A DNA stretch of 30,438 bases from Sulfuriflexus sp032250955. Lineage in GTDB: Bacteria > Pseudomonadota > Gammaproteobacteria > AKS1. Of the stretch, positions 18,059-25,618 are shown one piece after another (the first letter of the stretch is position 1; each line of letters begins with the position of its first letter). A model generated the notes under the pieces. That model was not told the DNA's origin, did not search any database, and saw nothing but the letters and a program-made list of their open reading frames with translations. Location: positions 1 to 30,438 of the forward strand of contig NZ_JAVVES010000029.1 of NCBI RefSeq assembly GCF_032250955.1. Direction: 5' to 3'. A program made the position numbers and the translations under genes.

Positions 18059-19285
18059 CTAGACAACTTCGCCGAGTTTGAAAATAGGCAGGTACATGGC
18101 GATTACCATGGTGCCAATCAAGCCGCCAAGCACGACCATGATCATCGGTTCCATGAGGCTGCTGATGCTATCGACCATGTCGTCTACCTCGGCCTCGTAA
18201 AAGTCGGCGACTTTGCTCAGCATGGCATCGATGGAGCCGGCCTCTTCGCCGATGGCCGTCATTTGCACCACCATGTTCGGGAACAGGTCCTGTTGTTTCA
18301 TGGTGATATTCAGTTGCTGGCCGGTGGCGATGTCGTCACGCATGCGAATAATGGCAGTCGAATAAACCACGTTACCGGCGGCGCCGGCCACGGACTGCAG
18401 GGCCTCGACGAGGGGCACCCCGGCGGCAAACATGGTGGACAGGGTGCGGGCAAAACGGGCGATAGCCGCCTTATGCAGCAAGGCGCCGAAAATGGGCGCC
18501 TTGAGCATCATGCGCTGCAGAAAGTGCTGGAACTTTACCGAACGCTTATTTGCCTGCAGGAAGACGTAAATGGCAGCAAAGAGGCCGCCGAAGATCAGAT
18601 ACCAGTATTCAGTGAATACCTCGGAAATATTAATGATTATCTGGGTGAGCGCCGGCAGGTCAGCCCCAAAGCTGGAAAACATGCTCTTGAACTCCGGAAT
18701 CACGAAAATCATCAGGATAGCCGTGACCACAAAGGCGACGATCATTATCCCTGCCGGGTAATACATGGCCTTTTTTACCTTGTTCTTGATGGCCTCGGTC
18801 TTTTCCTTGTAAGTGGCGATCTTGTCCAGCATGTCTTCAAGGATACCGGCGTGCTCACCGGCCTGGACCAGGTTACAGAACAGCTCGTCAAAATAGAAAG
18901 GGTGCTTGGCGAGCGACTCGGCGAGGGTGTTACCACTCTCCAGGTCGTTCTTGATGGTCAGTAACAGGTCCTGGATATTGGGGTTTTCATGGCCGCGACC
19001 GGCGATCTCGAAGGCCTGCACCAGTGGCACGCCGGCCTGCATCATGACGGAAAGCTGGCGACTGAAAACGGCGATATCGCCAGAGGTGATCTTCTTGCCC
19101 CTTGCGGCACCACCGAACAGGGACTTGGGTTTTTTGCGTACCCTGGTCGGGTTAATGCCCTGGCGGCGTAGCTCGGCCTTGACCATGGCAACGCTCTTGC
19201 CATTGGTCTCGCCTTTTGTTTTGGCGCCTTTTTTGTCAGAGCCTTCCCAGATAAAAATATCTTCTGCAGTCGCTTTTCCGGCCAT
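18059..19285 (-). CDS. pilC: Type IV pilus inner-membrane platform protein PilC
   Basis: PilC is the membrane platform on which PilB and PilT act. The 408-residue product has two type II secretion F domains, each ending in membrane helices. The first (FSRQLSVMMQAGVPLVQAFE, then KVKKAMYYPAGIMIVAFVV) and the second (FARTLSTMFAAGVPLVEALQ, ending PMIMVVLGGLIGTMVIAMYLPIF) show the internal repeat typical of the family. The start is 3 bases after the pilB stop, so pilB, pilC and pilD form one operon. Confidence 0.97.
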   Translation of the reverse strand: MAGKATAEDIFIWEGSDKKGAKTKGETNGKSVAMVKAELRRQGINPTRVRKKPKSLFGGAARGKKITSGDIAVFSRQLSVMMQAGVPLVQAFEIAGRGHENPNIQDLLLTIKNDLESGNTLAESLAKHPFYFDELFCNLVQAGEHAGILEDMLDKIATYKEKTEAIKNKVKKAMYYPAGIMIVAFVVTAILMIFVIPEFKSMFSSFGADLPALTQIIINISEVFTEYWYLIFGGLFAAIYVFLQANKRSVKFQHFLQRMMLKAPIFGALLHKAAIARFARTLSTMFAAGVPLVEALQSVAGAAGNVVYSTAIIRMRDDIATGQQLNITMKQQDLFPNMVVQMTAIGEEAGSIDAMLSKVADFYEAEVDDMVDSISSLMEPMIMVVLGGLIGTMVIAMYLPIFKLGEVV

Positions 19286-19288
19286 GTT

Positions 19289-21004
19289 TTAGTCCTTCGT
19301 CACACGGTTGATTTCTTCCAGACTGGTGAGTCCGTTTTTCACTTTCTTCAGACCTGACTGGCGCAGGTCGCTGATGCCCTCTTTGACGGCCTGGTCGGCA
19401 AGGGTGATGGCATTGCCGCCTTCCATGATCATCCGGCCCATCTCATCGGAGATCGGCATGACCTGGTAGATGCCGAGGCGGCCCTTGTAACCGTCGGCGC
19501 ACTGGTCACAGCCTACCGGGCCGTAAACCTTCAGCCCGCCGGCGATATCCTGTTCAGTGAAGCCTTCCGCCAGTAACGCCTCCCTGGGGATATCGACTGG
19601 TTTCTTGCACTGGCTGCAAAGACGCCGGGCCAGGCGCTGGGCAATAATCAGGGCCACGGTCGAGGCAATGTTATAGGGCGCCACGCCCATATTGATTAAA
19701 CGCGACAGGGTTTTCGGTGCATCATTGGTATGCAGGGTGGACAGCACAAGGTGCCCGGTCTGTGCGGCCTTGATGGCAATCTCGGCCGTCTCCAGGTCAC
19801 GAATTTCCCCGACCATGATCACGTCCGGGTCCTGGCGCAGGAAGGCGCGCAGGGCGCTCGCGAACGTCAGACCGACCTTGTTATTGACATTGACCTGGTT
19901 GATCCCCGGCAGGTTGATTTCCGCCGGGTCTTCCGCGGTGGAGATATTGCGGTCTTCGGTATTCAGGATATTAAGCCCGGTATACAGCGACACGGTCTTA
20001 CCGCTACCGGTCGGGCCGGTGACGAGGATCATGCCATCCGGTTTGGCGAGAGCCTGCATGTAGAGTGCTTTCTGATCTTCCTCGTAGCCGAGCACATCGA
20101 TGCCGAGCTTGGCGCTGCCCGAGTCGAGGATACGCATGACGATCTTCTCACCGAACAGGGTCGGGCAGGTATTGACACGAAAATCGATAGAGCGGTTCTT
20201 GGACAGGTTCATTTTCATGCGCCCGTCTTGCGGGATGCGTCGCTCCGAGGTATCCAGGCGCGACATGACCTTCAGGCGGGCGCACAGGCGGCTGCCGAGA
20301 TTGACCGGCGGCGAAGCGACTTCGCGTAATATCCCGTCCTGGCGAAAACGCACCCGGTAGGTCTTTTCATAGGGCTCGAAGTGGATATCCGAGGCGCCCT
20401 TGTTGATCGCATCAAGCAGGACCTTGTTCACAAAACGTACCACCGGGGTGTCATCGACATCGGCGTCACTACTGTCATCCTGGGGCGTCTCGTCGCCACT
20501 GGTGATGTCGAGGTCATCGAGATCGGTGTCGCCAAGGTCGCTGAGGCTGGTGTCGTGGGCCTCCATGGCATGGTCAATGGCCTTGCTGAGCTTGTCATCC
20601 TCGACCAGCACCGGTTCGGTGCTGGCGCCGACATGGAACTTGATCTCATCCAGCGCCTGCAGGTTGGTCGGGTCGGAAACAGCAACATAGAGGCGGTTGC
20701 CGCGCTTGAACAGGGGCAGGGCGTGATGCTGGCGAACGAGCTTTTCATCCACCAGCGCGGTGGCGGCCGCCTCCATGTCCATGGTACTGATGTCGAACAG
20801 GGGCACGCCGAATTCCTGCGAGGCGGCGTTGGCGATATTCAGGCTGTCGAGGATTTTGTTTGTCACCAGGTGGGTCACAAACGGGATCTTGTTCTTCAGG
20901 GCGGCGTCGTGGGCGGCGGCGGCATCGGCCTCGGCCAGCAGGCCGTCAAAAACCAGCCGGCGTGCGAGGCCGCTGAGTGCTACTTGTGGATTTGTTGTCG
21001 CCAT
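19289..21004 (-). CDS. pilB: Type IV pilus assembly ATPase PilB
   Basis: PilB is the hexameric ATPase that drives pilus extension. The 571-residue product has an N-terminal GspE_N domain (about 45-150), an acidic linker at 152-185, and the ATPase domain. The Walker A GPTGSGKT is at 330-337, the Asp box around 360 is AEDPAEINLPGINQV, and the Walker B region is DPDVIMVGEIRD at 392-403. Two CxxC pairs (CSQC and CDQC) form the zinc site. The ATG at 21004 follows an AT-rich spacer where the operon promoter should lie, but I cannot single one out. Confidence 0.97.
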   Translation of the reverse strand: MATTNPQVALSGLARRLVFDGLLAEADAAAAHDAALKNKIPFVTHLVTNKILDSLNIANAASQEFGVPLFDISTMDMEAAATALVDEKLVRQHHALPLFKRGNRLYVAVSDPTNLQALDEIKFHVGASTEPVLVEDDKLSKAIDHAMEAHDTSLSDLGDTDLDDLDITSGDETPQDDSSDADVDDTPVVRFVNKVLLDAINKGASDIHFEPYEKTYRVRFRQDGILREVASPPVNLGSRLCARLKVMSRLDTSERRIPQDGRMKMNLSKNRSIDFRVNTCPTLFGEKIVMRILDSGSAKLGIDVLGYEEDQKALYMQALAKPDGMILVTGPTGSGKTVSLYTGLNILNTEDRNISTAEDPAEINLPGINQVNVNNKVGLTFASALRAFLRQDPDVIMVGEIRDLETAEIAIKAAQTGHLVLSTLHTNDAPKTLSRLINMGVAPYNIASTVALIIAQRLARRLCSQCKKPVDIPREALLAEGFTEQDIAGGLKVYGPVGCDQCADGYKGRLGIYQVMPISDEMGRMIMEGGNAITLADQAVKEGISDLRQSGLKKVKNGLTSLEEINRVTKD

Positions 21005-21443
21005 AATTATGTAATTATTGTACGTACTTCCGGGAATTTGTCTGTGAACCGCTTCAACTATTTGATAATAGCCTAAAATTCAATTATTACAAAATGTTAG
21101 AATACAAAGCTAAAAATATTCTAGTAGAAATGATGGCCGAGCGTAAGTAAAGCTACTTTCAGTCCTTTGAATTAGAATAGAACATAATTCGGGTTGTTGC
21201 ATGAAAAATAAAATGTTTATTTATCAGTATGTTATAAATATAAGTGGGTGGCCGGCAATATGATGCTTATCAGGTCTTCAATAATGATCCGTATCTTTTT
21301 CGCACTGAGTCCCCTATTTTTATATCAGCACATACACTACAGCTTAATTTATCATTCTGGTTTATATTTCCGAGGCCAAAACCTTTATGTCATTGGGATT
21401 GCTACGAGGAAATGATAATAATTTACTTAAAAAATAATAAGTT
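21005..21443. other. AT-rich spacer between pilB and the glycan genes
   Basis: This 439-base spacer must hold the pilB promoter (leftward) and that of the epimerase gene (rightward), but no box stands out from the AT-rich background. A GTG-started frame at 21244-21447 (67 codons) overlaps the next gene as ATGA. Its translation resembles no family I know and has no ribosome site, so I do not call it a gene. GC content drops sharply here compared with pilB. Confidence 0.6.
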
Positions 21444-22544
21444 ATGATACACATTGTTATTGGGACGAAGGCTCAATTTATAAAGATGGCTCCCATCATG
21501 TTCTCTCTCGAGAAAAGAGGGATTCGCTATCATTTGCTCGATCTGTCACAGCACGGTGGTTTGACAGACAATATTTTGCAAGTTTTCAGACTAAAACCTG
21601 TGGTTAGTAAATTCTCAAATATTGACCGACCGCTTGATAGTTACAAGGACATATTTGTCTGGTTGTTTAGTGTGGGCATACATGTCATTACCTGGTGGAA
21701 AATAAAAAAGACCCTGTTTTTAGATAAAGAAGGTATTGCACTGGTTCATGGTGACACATTGTCAACTTTAGTCGGTCTTGTGCTAGCTAAGCTTGCCGGT
21801 ATGAGGTTAGGTCTGGTCGAAGCCGGTCTGCGAAGTGGTAAGCTACTGGAACCGTTCCCGGAAGAATTAATACGCCGAATAGTAGAAAAAGGCGCGGATA
21901 TACTTTTCATTCCAGGCAGTGATATTGCAACTAAAATAATGAATTATAAAGATGGGAAAAGGATTATTGATACTCATTACAACACGGGTAATGATGCGGT
22001 CAGACTTATTCGTGATTTGTATACTATTAAAGGGGAGAGCGAAAATAGTAGTTACAACGTGGTGACATTACATAGATACGAGACTATATCTAGTAAAAAA
22101 CATCTGGAGAAGGCCATAAAGTATATTATTGAATTAGCCTCAAGTATTGGTCCATGTACATTTGTTCTCCACCCGCCTACGAAAAAATTTTTACTCAAGT
22201 TTGGATTAATGCATCTATTGGAAGAAAGTGAAGATATTATAATTACTGATCTGCTCCCTTATCATGAATTTATTAAAATGCTTATTGGATGTAAATATAT
22301 AGTTACTGATGGTGGTTCAATTCAGGAAGAGGCGACATTTTTACAAAAACCATGCATTGTTCTGAGAAATAGAACTGAGAGGATAGATGGGCTTGGGGTA
22401 AATATTGCGCTTACCACCTGGGATGCCAAACGGGATAGTGTATTTCTTGCTTCAAGAAAACACTGCGCGGAAGATAGCAAGGCCGAAAACCATAACTTGG
22501 CAACGAATATCATTATAGAGAACATTCTTAAATATAGGGAATAA
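21444..22544 (+). CDS. UDP-N-acetylglucosamine 2-epimerase family protein (WecB/MnaA-like, divergent)
   Basis: The family interconverts UDP-GlcNAc and UDP-ManNAc for surface glycans, in the cytoplasm. The 366-residue product has the two-Rossmann-domain fold of GT-B type. Conserved active-site segments are HGDT (102-105), VEAGLRSG (125-132), PEE (139-141) and the catalytic-loop histidine in TLHRYE (His210). Some signatures differ: GTKAQFIKM replaces the common GTRPEAIKM, and DGGSIQEEA replaces DSGGIQEEA. It may therefore have a different sugar specificity, or act as a hydrolase of the NeuC kind. The DNA is AT-rich and uses AGA, ATA and TTA codons, unlike the pil genes. The pyruvyl transferase homologue follows on the same strand. 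Confidence 0.85.
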   Translation: MIHIVIGTKAQFIKMAPIMFSLEKRGIRYHLLDLSQHGGLTDNILQVFRLKPVVSKFSNIDRPLDSYKDIFVWLFSVGIHVITWWKIKKTLFLDKEGIALVHGDTLSTLVGLVLAKLAGMRLGLVEAGLRSGKLLEPFPEELIRRIVEKGADILFIPGSDIATKIMNYKDGKRIIDTHYNTGNDAVRLIRDLYTIKGESENSSYNVVTLHRYETISSKKHLEKAIKYIIELASSIGPCTFVLHPPTKKFLLKFGLMHLLEESEDIIITDLLPYHEFIKMLIGCKYIVTDGGSIQEEATFLQKPCIVLRNRTERIDGLGVNIALTTWDAKRDSVFLASRKHCAEDSKAENHNLATNIIIENILKYRE

Positions 22545-22593
22545 GAAAAATCTGTAGTGCAAGTTGCTATTTTATGGATATAAAAATTTAAAT

Positions 22594-23778
22594 ATGAATA
22601 TGGATAATAAACATCGAAAAAATATTAAAATCGTTTTATCCAACTCATACGGTACATTAAACACTGGTGATGAAGCGCTTCTCGAATCATTGATAGATGA
22701 GATAAATGAACTGAATGAAGAGATCGAGATGTGTATCCTGAGCCTTTTCCCAGAAGAGTCGAAAAAGCGGCATCCAGAACACACTATTGTATATTCTGGC
22801 GTTGTGAAGGGTTTCTTTGCCACATGGAAGGTCATTCATAAAGCCGACTTGCTGATAGTCGGTGGTGGTGGACTTATTCAGGATTCAAGTAGTTTTGGGA
22901 ACCTGCTTTTCCATCTCAGCCGACCTGTTATGGCGATTATCTCTGGCACCCCCTTTGCTGGAGTCGGCCTGGGGGTAGGTCCCTTACGAAGAAAAACAGG
23001 GAGGTGGCTGACCAAGATTATCTTACGAAAGGCACAGAAACTATGTGTACGTGATAAAGCTTCATTAGATGTGTGTAAGGAAATTGGAATACCTGAAGAA
23101 AACATAAGTGTATGTGCCGATCTGGCATTGACCTTGGGGTATGGAGAGGTCCCTGTAAACAATAGGTATTTCAACAAGATTTGCAATCTGAAAAGAAAGC
23201 ACGAACACTTGATCGGTTTATCATTTCGGCCTGAGCCAGGGAAGCACAGGCTTTCAGAGAGAGTTTCATCGCAATTTGAGGAACAGTTACACGAATTATG
23301 CAAGGCGATTGATCGAATACAAAGCGAACGCGATGCAATTTTTGTCTTTATTTCCATGCACCCTGAACAGGACGATCTTATAGCAAATAAAATACAGTTA
23401 CTAATAAAGAAAACCGATCAATTCCTTATTGTTCCGGGAGGGCTGTCACCGAGAATAGTAATGCATATAGTAAAACAGTTTGATTTGATGCTTGGTATGC
23501 GTTTGCACTCACTTGTATTTTCCGCGCGAGGTTATATTCCATTTATAGGCTTGGGTTATGATCCTAAAGTCATGGAGTTCTGCGAGCAGGTGGGTCAAGA
23601 AGAATATATGCTGCCTCTTCAGAGGCTGGATGCAGGTACTGTTGCCAATACTGCAGAAAGGGCTCTATTGAATAAATTGGAAATATGCAGAAATTTAAAA
23701 GACAGGATTACAGAGTTACAGGCGCGATCAAATACTAATAAAAATTGTATTAAGGACGCATTAGGCTCCAATGGCTGA
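22594..23778 (+). CDS. Polysaccharide pyruvyl transferase family protein (CsaB-like)
   Basis: Members of this family (PF04230) add a pyruvate ketal from phosphoenolpyruvate to sugars of surface polymers. The 394-residue product shows the usual N-terminal nucleotide-fold start (IKIVLSNSYGTLNTGDEALL), the glycine-rich VGGGGLIQDSS, GVGLGVGPLR, a VCADLAL segment and the C-terminal LMLGMRLHSLVFSARGYIPF with the conserved MRxH. The frame is open to a TTG at 22564; I choose ATG 22594, with ATG 22600 as an alternative. No signal peptide is seen. Together with the upstream epimerase it resembles the MnaA-CsaB pair of Gram-positive bacteria that makes pyruvylated ManNAc, but the substrate is inferred. 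AT-rich, likely acquired. Confidence 0.87.
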   Translation: MNMDNKHRKNIKIVLSNSYGTLNTGDEALLESLIDEINELNEEIEMCILSLFPEESKKRHPEHTIVYSGVVKGFFATWKVIHKADLLIVGGGGLIQDSSSFGNLLFHLSRPVMAIISGTPFAGVGLGVGPLRRKTGRWLTKIILRKAQKLCVRDKASLDVCKEIGIPEENISVCADLALTLGYGEVPVNNRYFNKICNLKRKHEHLIGLSFRPEPGKHRLSERVSSQFEEQLHELCKAIDRIQSERDAIFVFISMHPEQDDLIANKIQLLIKKTDQFLIVPGGLSPRIVMHIVKQFDLMLGMRLHSLVFSARGYIPFIGLGYDPKVMEFCEQVGQEEYMLPLQRLDAGTVANTAERALLNKLEICRNLKDRITELQARSNTNKNCIKDALGSNG

Positions 23779-23796
23779 ATAGGAGCCATGCTTTTC
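23764..23796 (+). terminator. Weak terminator-like hairpin after the pyruvyl transferase gene
   Basis: ATGGCT at 23771-23776 can pair with AGCCAT at 23784-23789, or GGCTCC (23764) with GGAGCC (23782); CTTTT follows. It lies in the 51-base space between two convergent genes. The stem is only six base pairs, so this is a weak call. Confidence 0.25.
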
Positions 23797-23829
23797 GATA
23801 TTGCTCGCTACATTGATGTAAAAAAGCAC

Positions 23830-24732
23830 CTAGTGTTCGGCAGGAGGATCCGGGCTTGTCTTCAATAAGAAATATGTAACAGGAATAATAACCGTCAGCC
23901 CAAGTATTCTATTAATTGAAACTGCAATATAGGCATGAGATGCCTGAATGTCGATTGTTGTCGAAATTAATGCGGCAAAAATCTCTCTTACACCGAGTCC
24001 TGCTGGCACTATACTAACTATAGATCCCATTATGCTGGTTATCGCAAAAACAGAACATTGCGCATAACTGGTGTCTATGCCAATTGCTTTGAACGCAAAA
24101 TACATCCTTATTACGTCAACCTGTATAGCAAGAATTTCTATTAAAAGTAATGCCAATAGGATTTTATAATCCTGGGTAATCTTTCTAATAGTGAGTGATG
24201 CATAGACTGAAAGACAAGCACCGGTTAACAGCATGGTATAACCAAGGCTGAATTGTTTAAAATAAATCAGCCAGCCTCCGGAATACATGGATGTTAGTGA
24301 CAGCCATAAAAATGAAGCAGTTAATATTGCCTGAAATGAGTCTGAATAGGTGTTTTCTGGCTTCTTCAAATTAGCCAGTTTCACCATCACTCCCCCAGGT
24401 AGCGGCAGTATATTAGCCGCTGAACTCAAGATGCTGATATTTAGTGCCCGTTGCGTACTTATATGATTATGAGCAAGTGATGAAGTATATTTATATCTGA
24501 CACCATTGATGATGATTGTAGGCGGCAGGCATAGGGCTAATATAATCAGAATATATAGCCAGTCTAAGCTAGTAATACTATGCTGGCTTTCATACAGTGA
24601 GTAGAACAGCCCGAAGAAGAAGAGAATAATGGCGAAGGTAAGAAGTTTCTTATGCTGCCCGGCACTCCCTGTCCGGAGAAATGAGAAAAGATACTCTATT
24701 CTTGAAAGCCATCGGTTATGACGATCAGGCAT
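23830..24732 (-). CDS. Flippase-like membrane protein (LPG-synthase TM / UPF0104 family)
   Basis: The 300-residue protein has about eight predicted membrane helices and the family signatures ANILPLPGG (106-114) and VPAGLGVREIFAAL (242-255). The PF03706 family includes the flippase half of MprF and the AglD-associated proteins, and members often lie beside glycosyltransferases that use polyprenyl phosphate. A role in lipid-linked sugar movement is thus plausible but not shown. The start is 4 bases after the GT2 stop, so the two genes are co-transcribed. Confidence 0.82.
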   Translation of the reverse strand: MPDRHNRWLSRIEYLFSFLRTGSAGQHKKLLTFAIILFFFGLFYSLYESQHSITSLDWLYILIILALCLPPTIIINGVRYKYTSSLAHNHISTQRALNISILSSAANILPLPGGVMVKLANLKKPENTYSDSFQAILTASFLWLSLTSMYSGGWLIYFKQFSLGYTMLLTGACLSVYASLTIRKITQDYKILLALLLIEILAIQVDVIRMYFAFKAIGIDTSYAQCSVFAITSIMGSIVSIVPAGLGVREIFAALISTTIDIQASHAYIAVSINRILGLTVIIPVTYFLLKTSPDPPAEH

Positions 24733-24736
24733 GATA

Positions 24737-25603
24737 TTACTTGTTATTCCCTGTGCGGCTATAGATTAGCGATGTGATTTGTTCTGAAACCAGGCCAATG
24801 AGAAATATTATGATAGAGGTTGTAAACAAAAGTGCACTCATGTTTGTGAAGCGTCCACTATTTATGAAAGTATAAATGTAATAACCAATACCTATTAATA
24901 AATGCAACAGGCTAAGAGGAAAAAAAACTTTCAGCGGAGAGTAGAGTGTCCCGACCTTGAAGATAATAAGGAGGAAACGGATACCATCCTTTAATGGTTT
25001 GATATGACTCTTGCCGCCCCGTTTCAGGGCTTCAATGGGCTGGTAACCGACCGAATAACCGGCGCGGAAGAATGCCATGGTAATCGTGGTCGGGTAGGAG
25101 AAGCCGTTCGGCAGCATGTGCAGAAACTCCCGGAATTTTTTGGCGTTCACTGCCCTGAACCCGGAAGTCAGATCAAGGATCTGCTGTCCAGTCATCCAAC
25201 TCGACAGGGTATTGTAAATACCGTTGGCCAGCCTTCGGCCTATCGACGCATGTGAACTGGAACTTCTTGCGCCAATGACCATGTGGTAGCCCTCGTTAAA
25301 CTTGCGCAGCAGGTGTTCTATATCGCCGGGTTTGTGCTGGCCGTCGGCGTCCATGAAAATAATAATTTCTCCGCTGGCTGCCTGGGCACCGGTTTTGATA
25401 GCTGCACCATTGCCTTTACTGTATGGATGACGGACGGATTTTACTGTCTGAGCTTCACAAACCTGTACGGTATTGTCAGTTGATCCGTCGTCAACAACGA
25501 TGATTTCTGCTTCAGAGTAAAGTGTACGTAATTTGGGAAGAAGCTTGTCCAAGTTAGACGCTTCATTTTTCGCTGGTATAACAATGGAAAGTTTTTTATC
25601 CAT
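24737..25603 (-). CDS. Glycosyltransferase family 2, polyprenyl-phosphate-sugar-synthase-like (DPM1 type)
   Basis: The 288-residue product has a GT-A domain with VVDDGSTD at 36-43, the metal-binding DADGQH at 85-90, SKGNGAAIKTG and DLTSGFRAV (144-152), all typical of the dolichol-phosphate-mannose-synthase-like group. Two C-terminal membrane helices (about 225-247 and 254-276) are added. Such enzymes load one hexose from a nucleotide sugar onto polyprenyl phosphate at the inner leaflet. A GT-C transferase then uses it outside, and one is encoded just upstream. The donor sugar cannot be read from the sequence. Base composition is mixed: the first two thirds of the gene is richer in GC than its 3' part. 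Confidence 0.88.
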   Translation of the reverse strand: MDKKLSIVIPAKNEASNLDKLLPKLRTLYSEAEIIVVDDGSTDNTVQVCEAQTVKSVRHPYSKGNGAAIKTGAQAASGEIIIFMDADGQHKPGDIEHLLRKFNEGYHMVIGARSSSSHASIGRRLANGIYNTLSSWMTGQQILDLTSGFRAVNAKKFREFLHMLPNGFSYPTTITMAFFRAGYSVGYQPIEALKRGGKSHIKPLKDGIRFLLIIFKVGTLYSPLKVFFPLSLLHLLIGIGYYIYTFINSGRFTNMSALLFTTSIIIFLIGLVSEQITSLIYSRTGNNK

Positions 25604-25618
25604 ATCGACACCCGACTA

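Noticed and set aside
17912..18964. Open frame of 350 codons on the + strand over pilC and pilD
   Set aside because: It is antisense to two clearly identified genes and gives a His/Asp/Gly-rich sequence with no known domain.
21244..21447. 67-codon GTG frame before the epimerase gene, overlapping it as ATGA
   Set aside because: The overlap is suggestive, but the frame has no ribosome site, AT-rich chance codons and no recognisable domain; it is described with the spacer.
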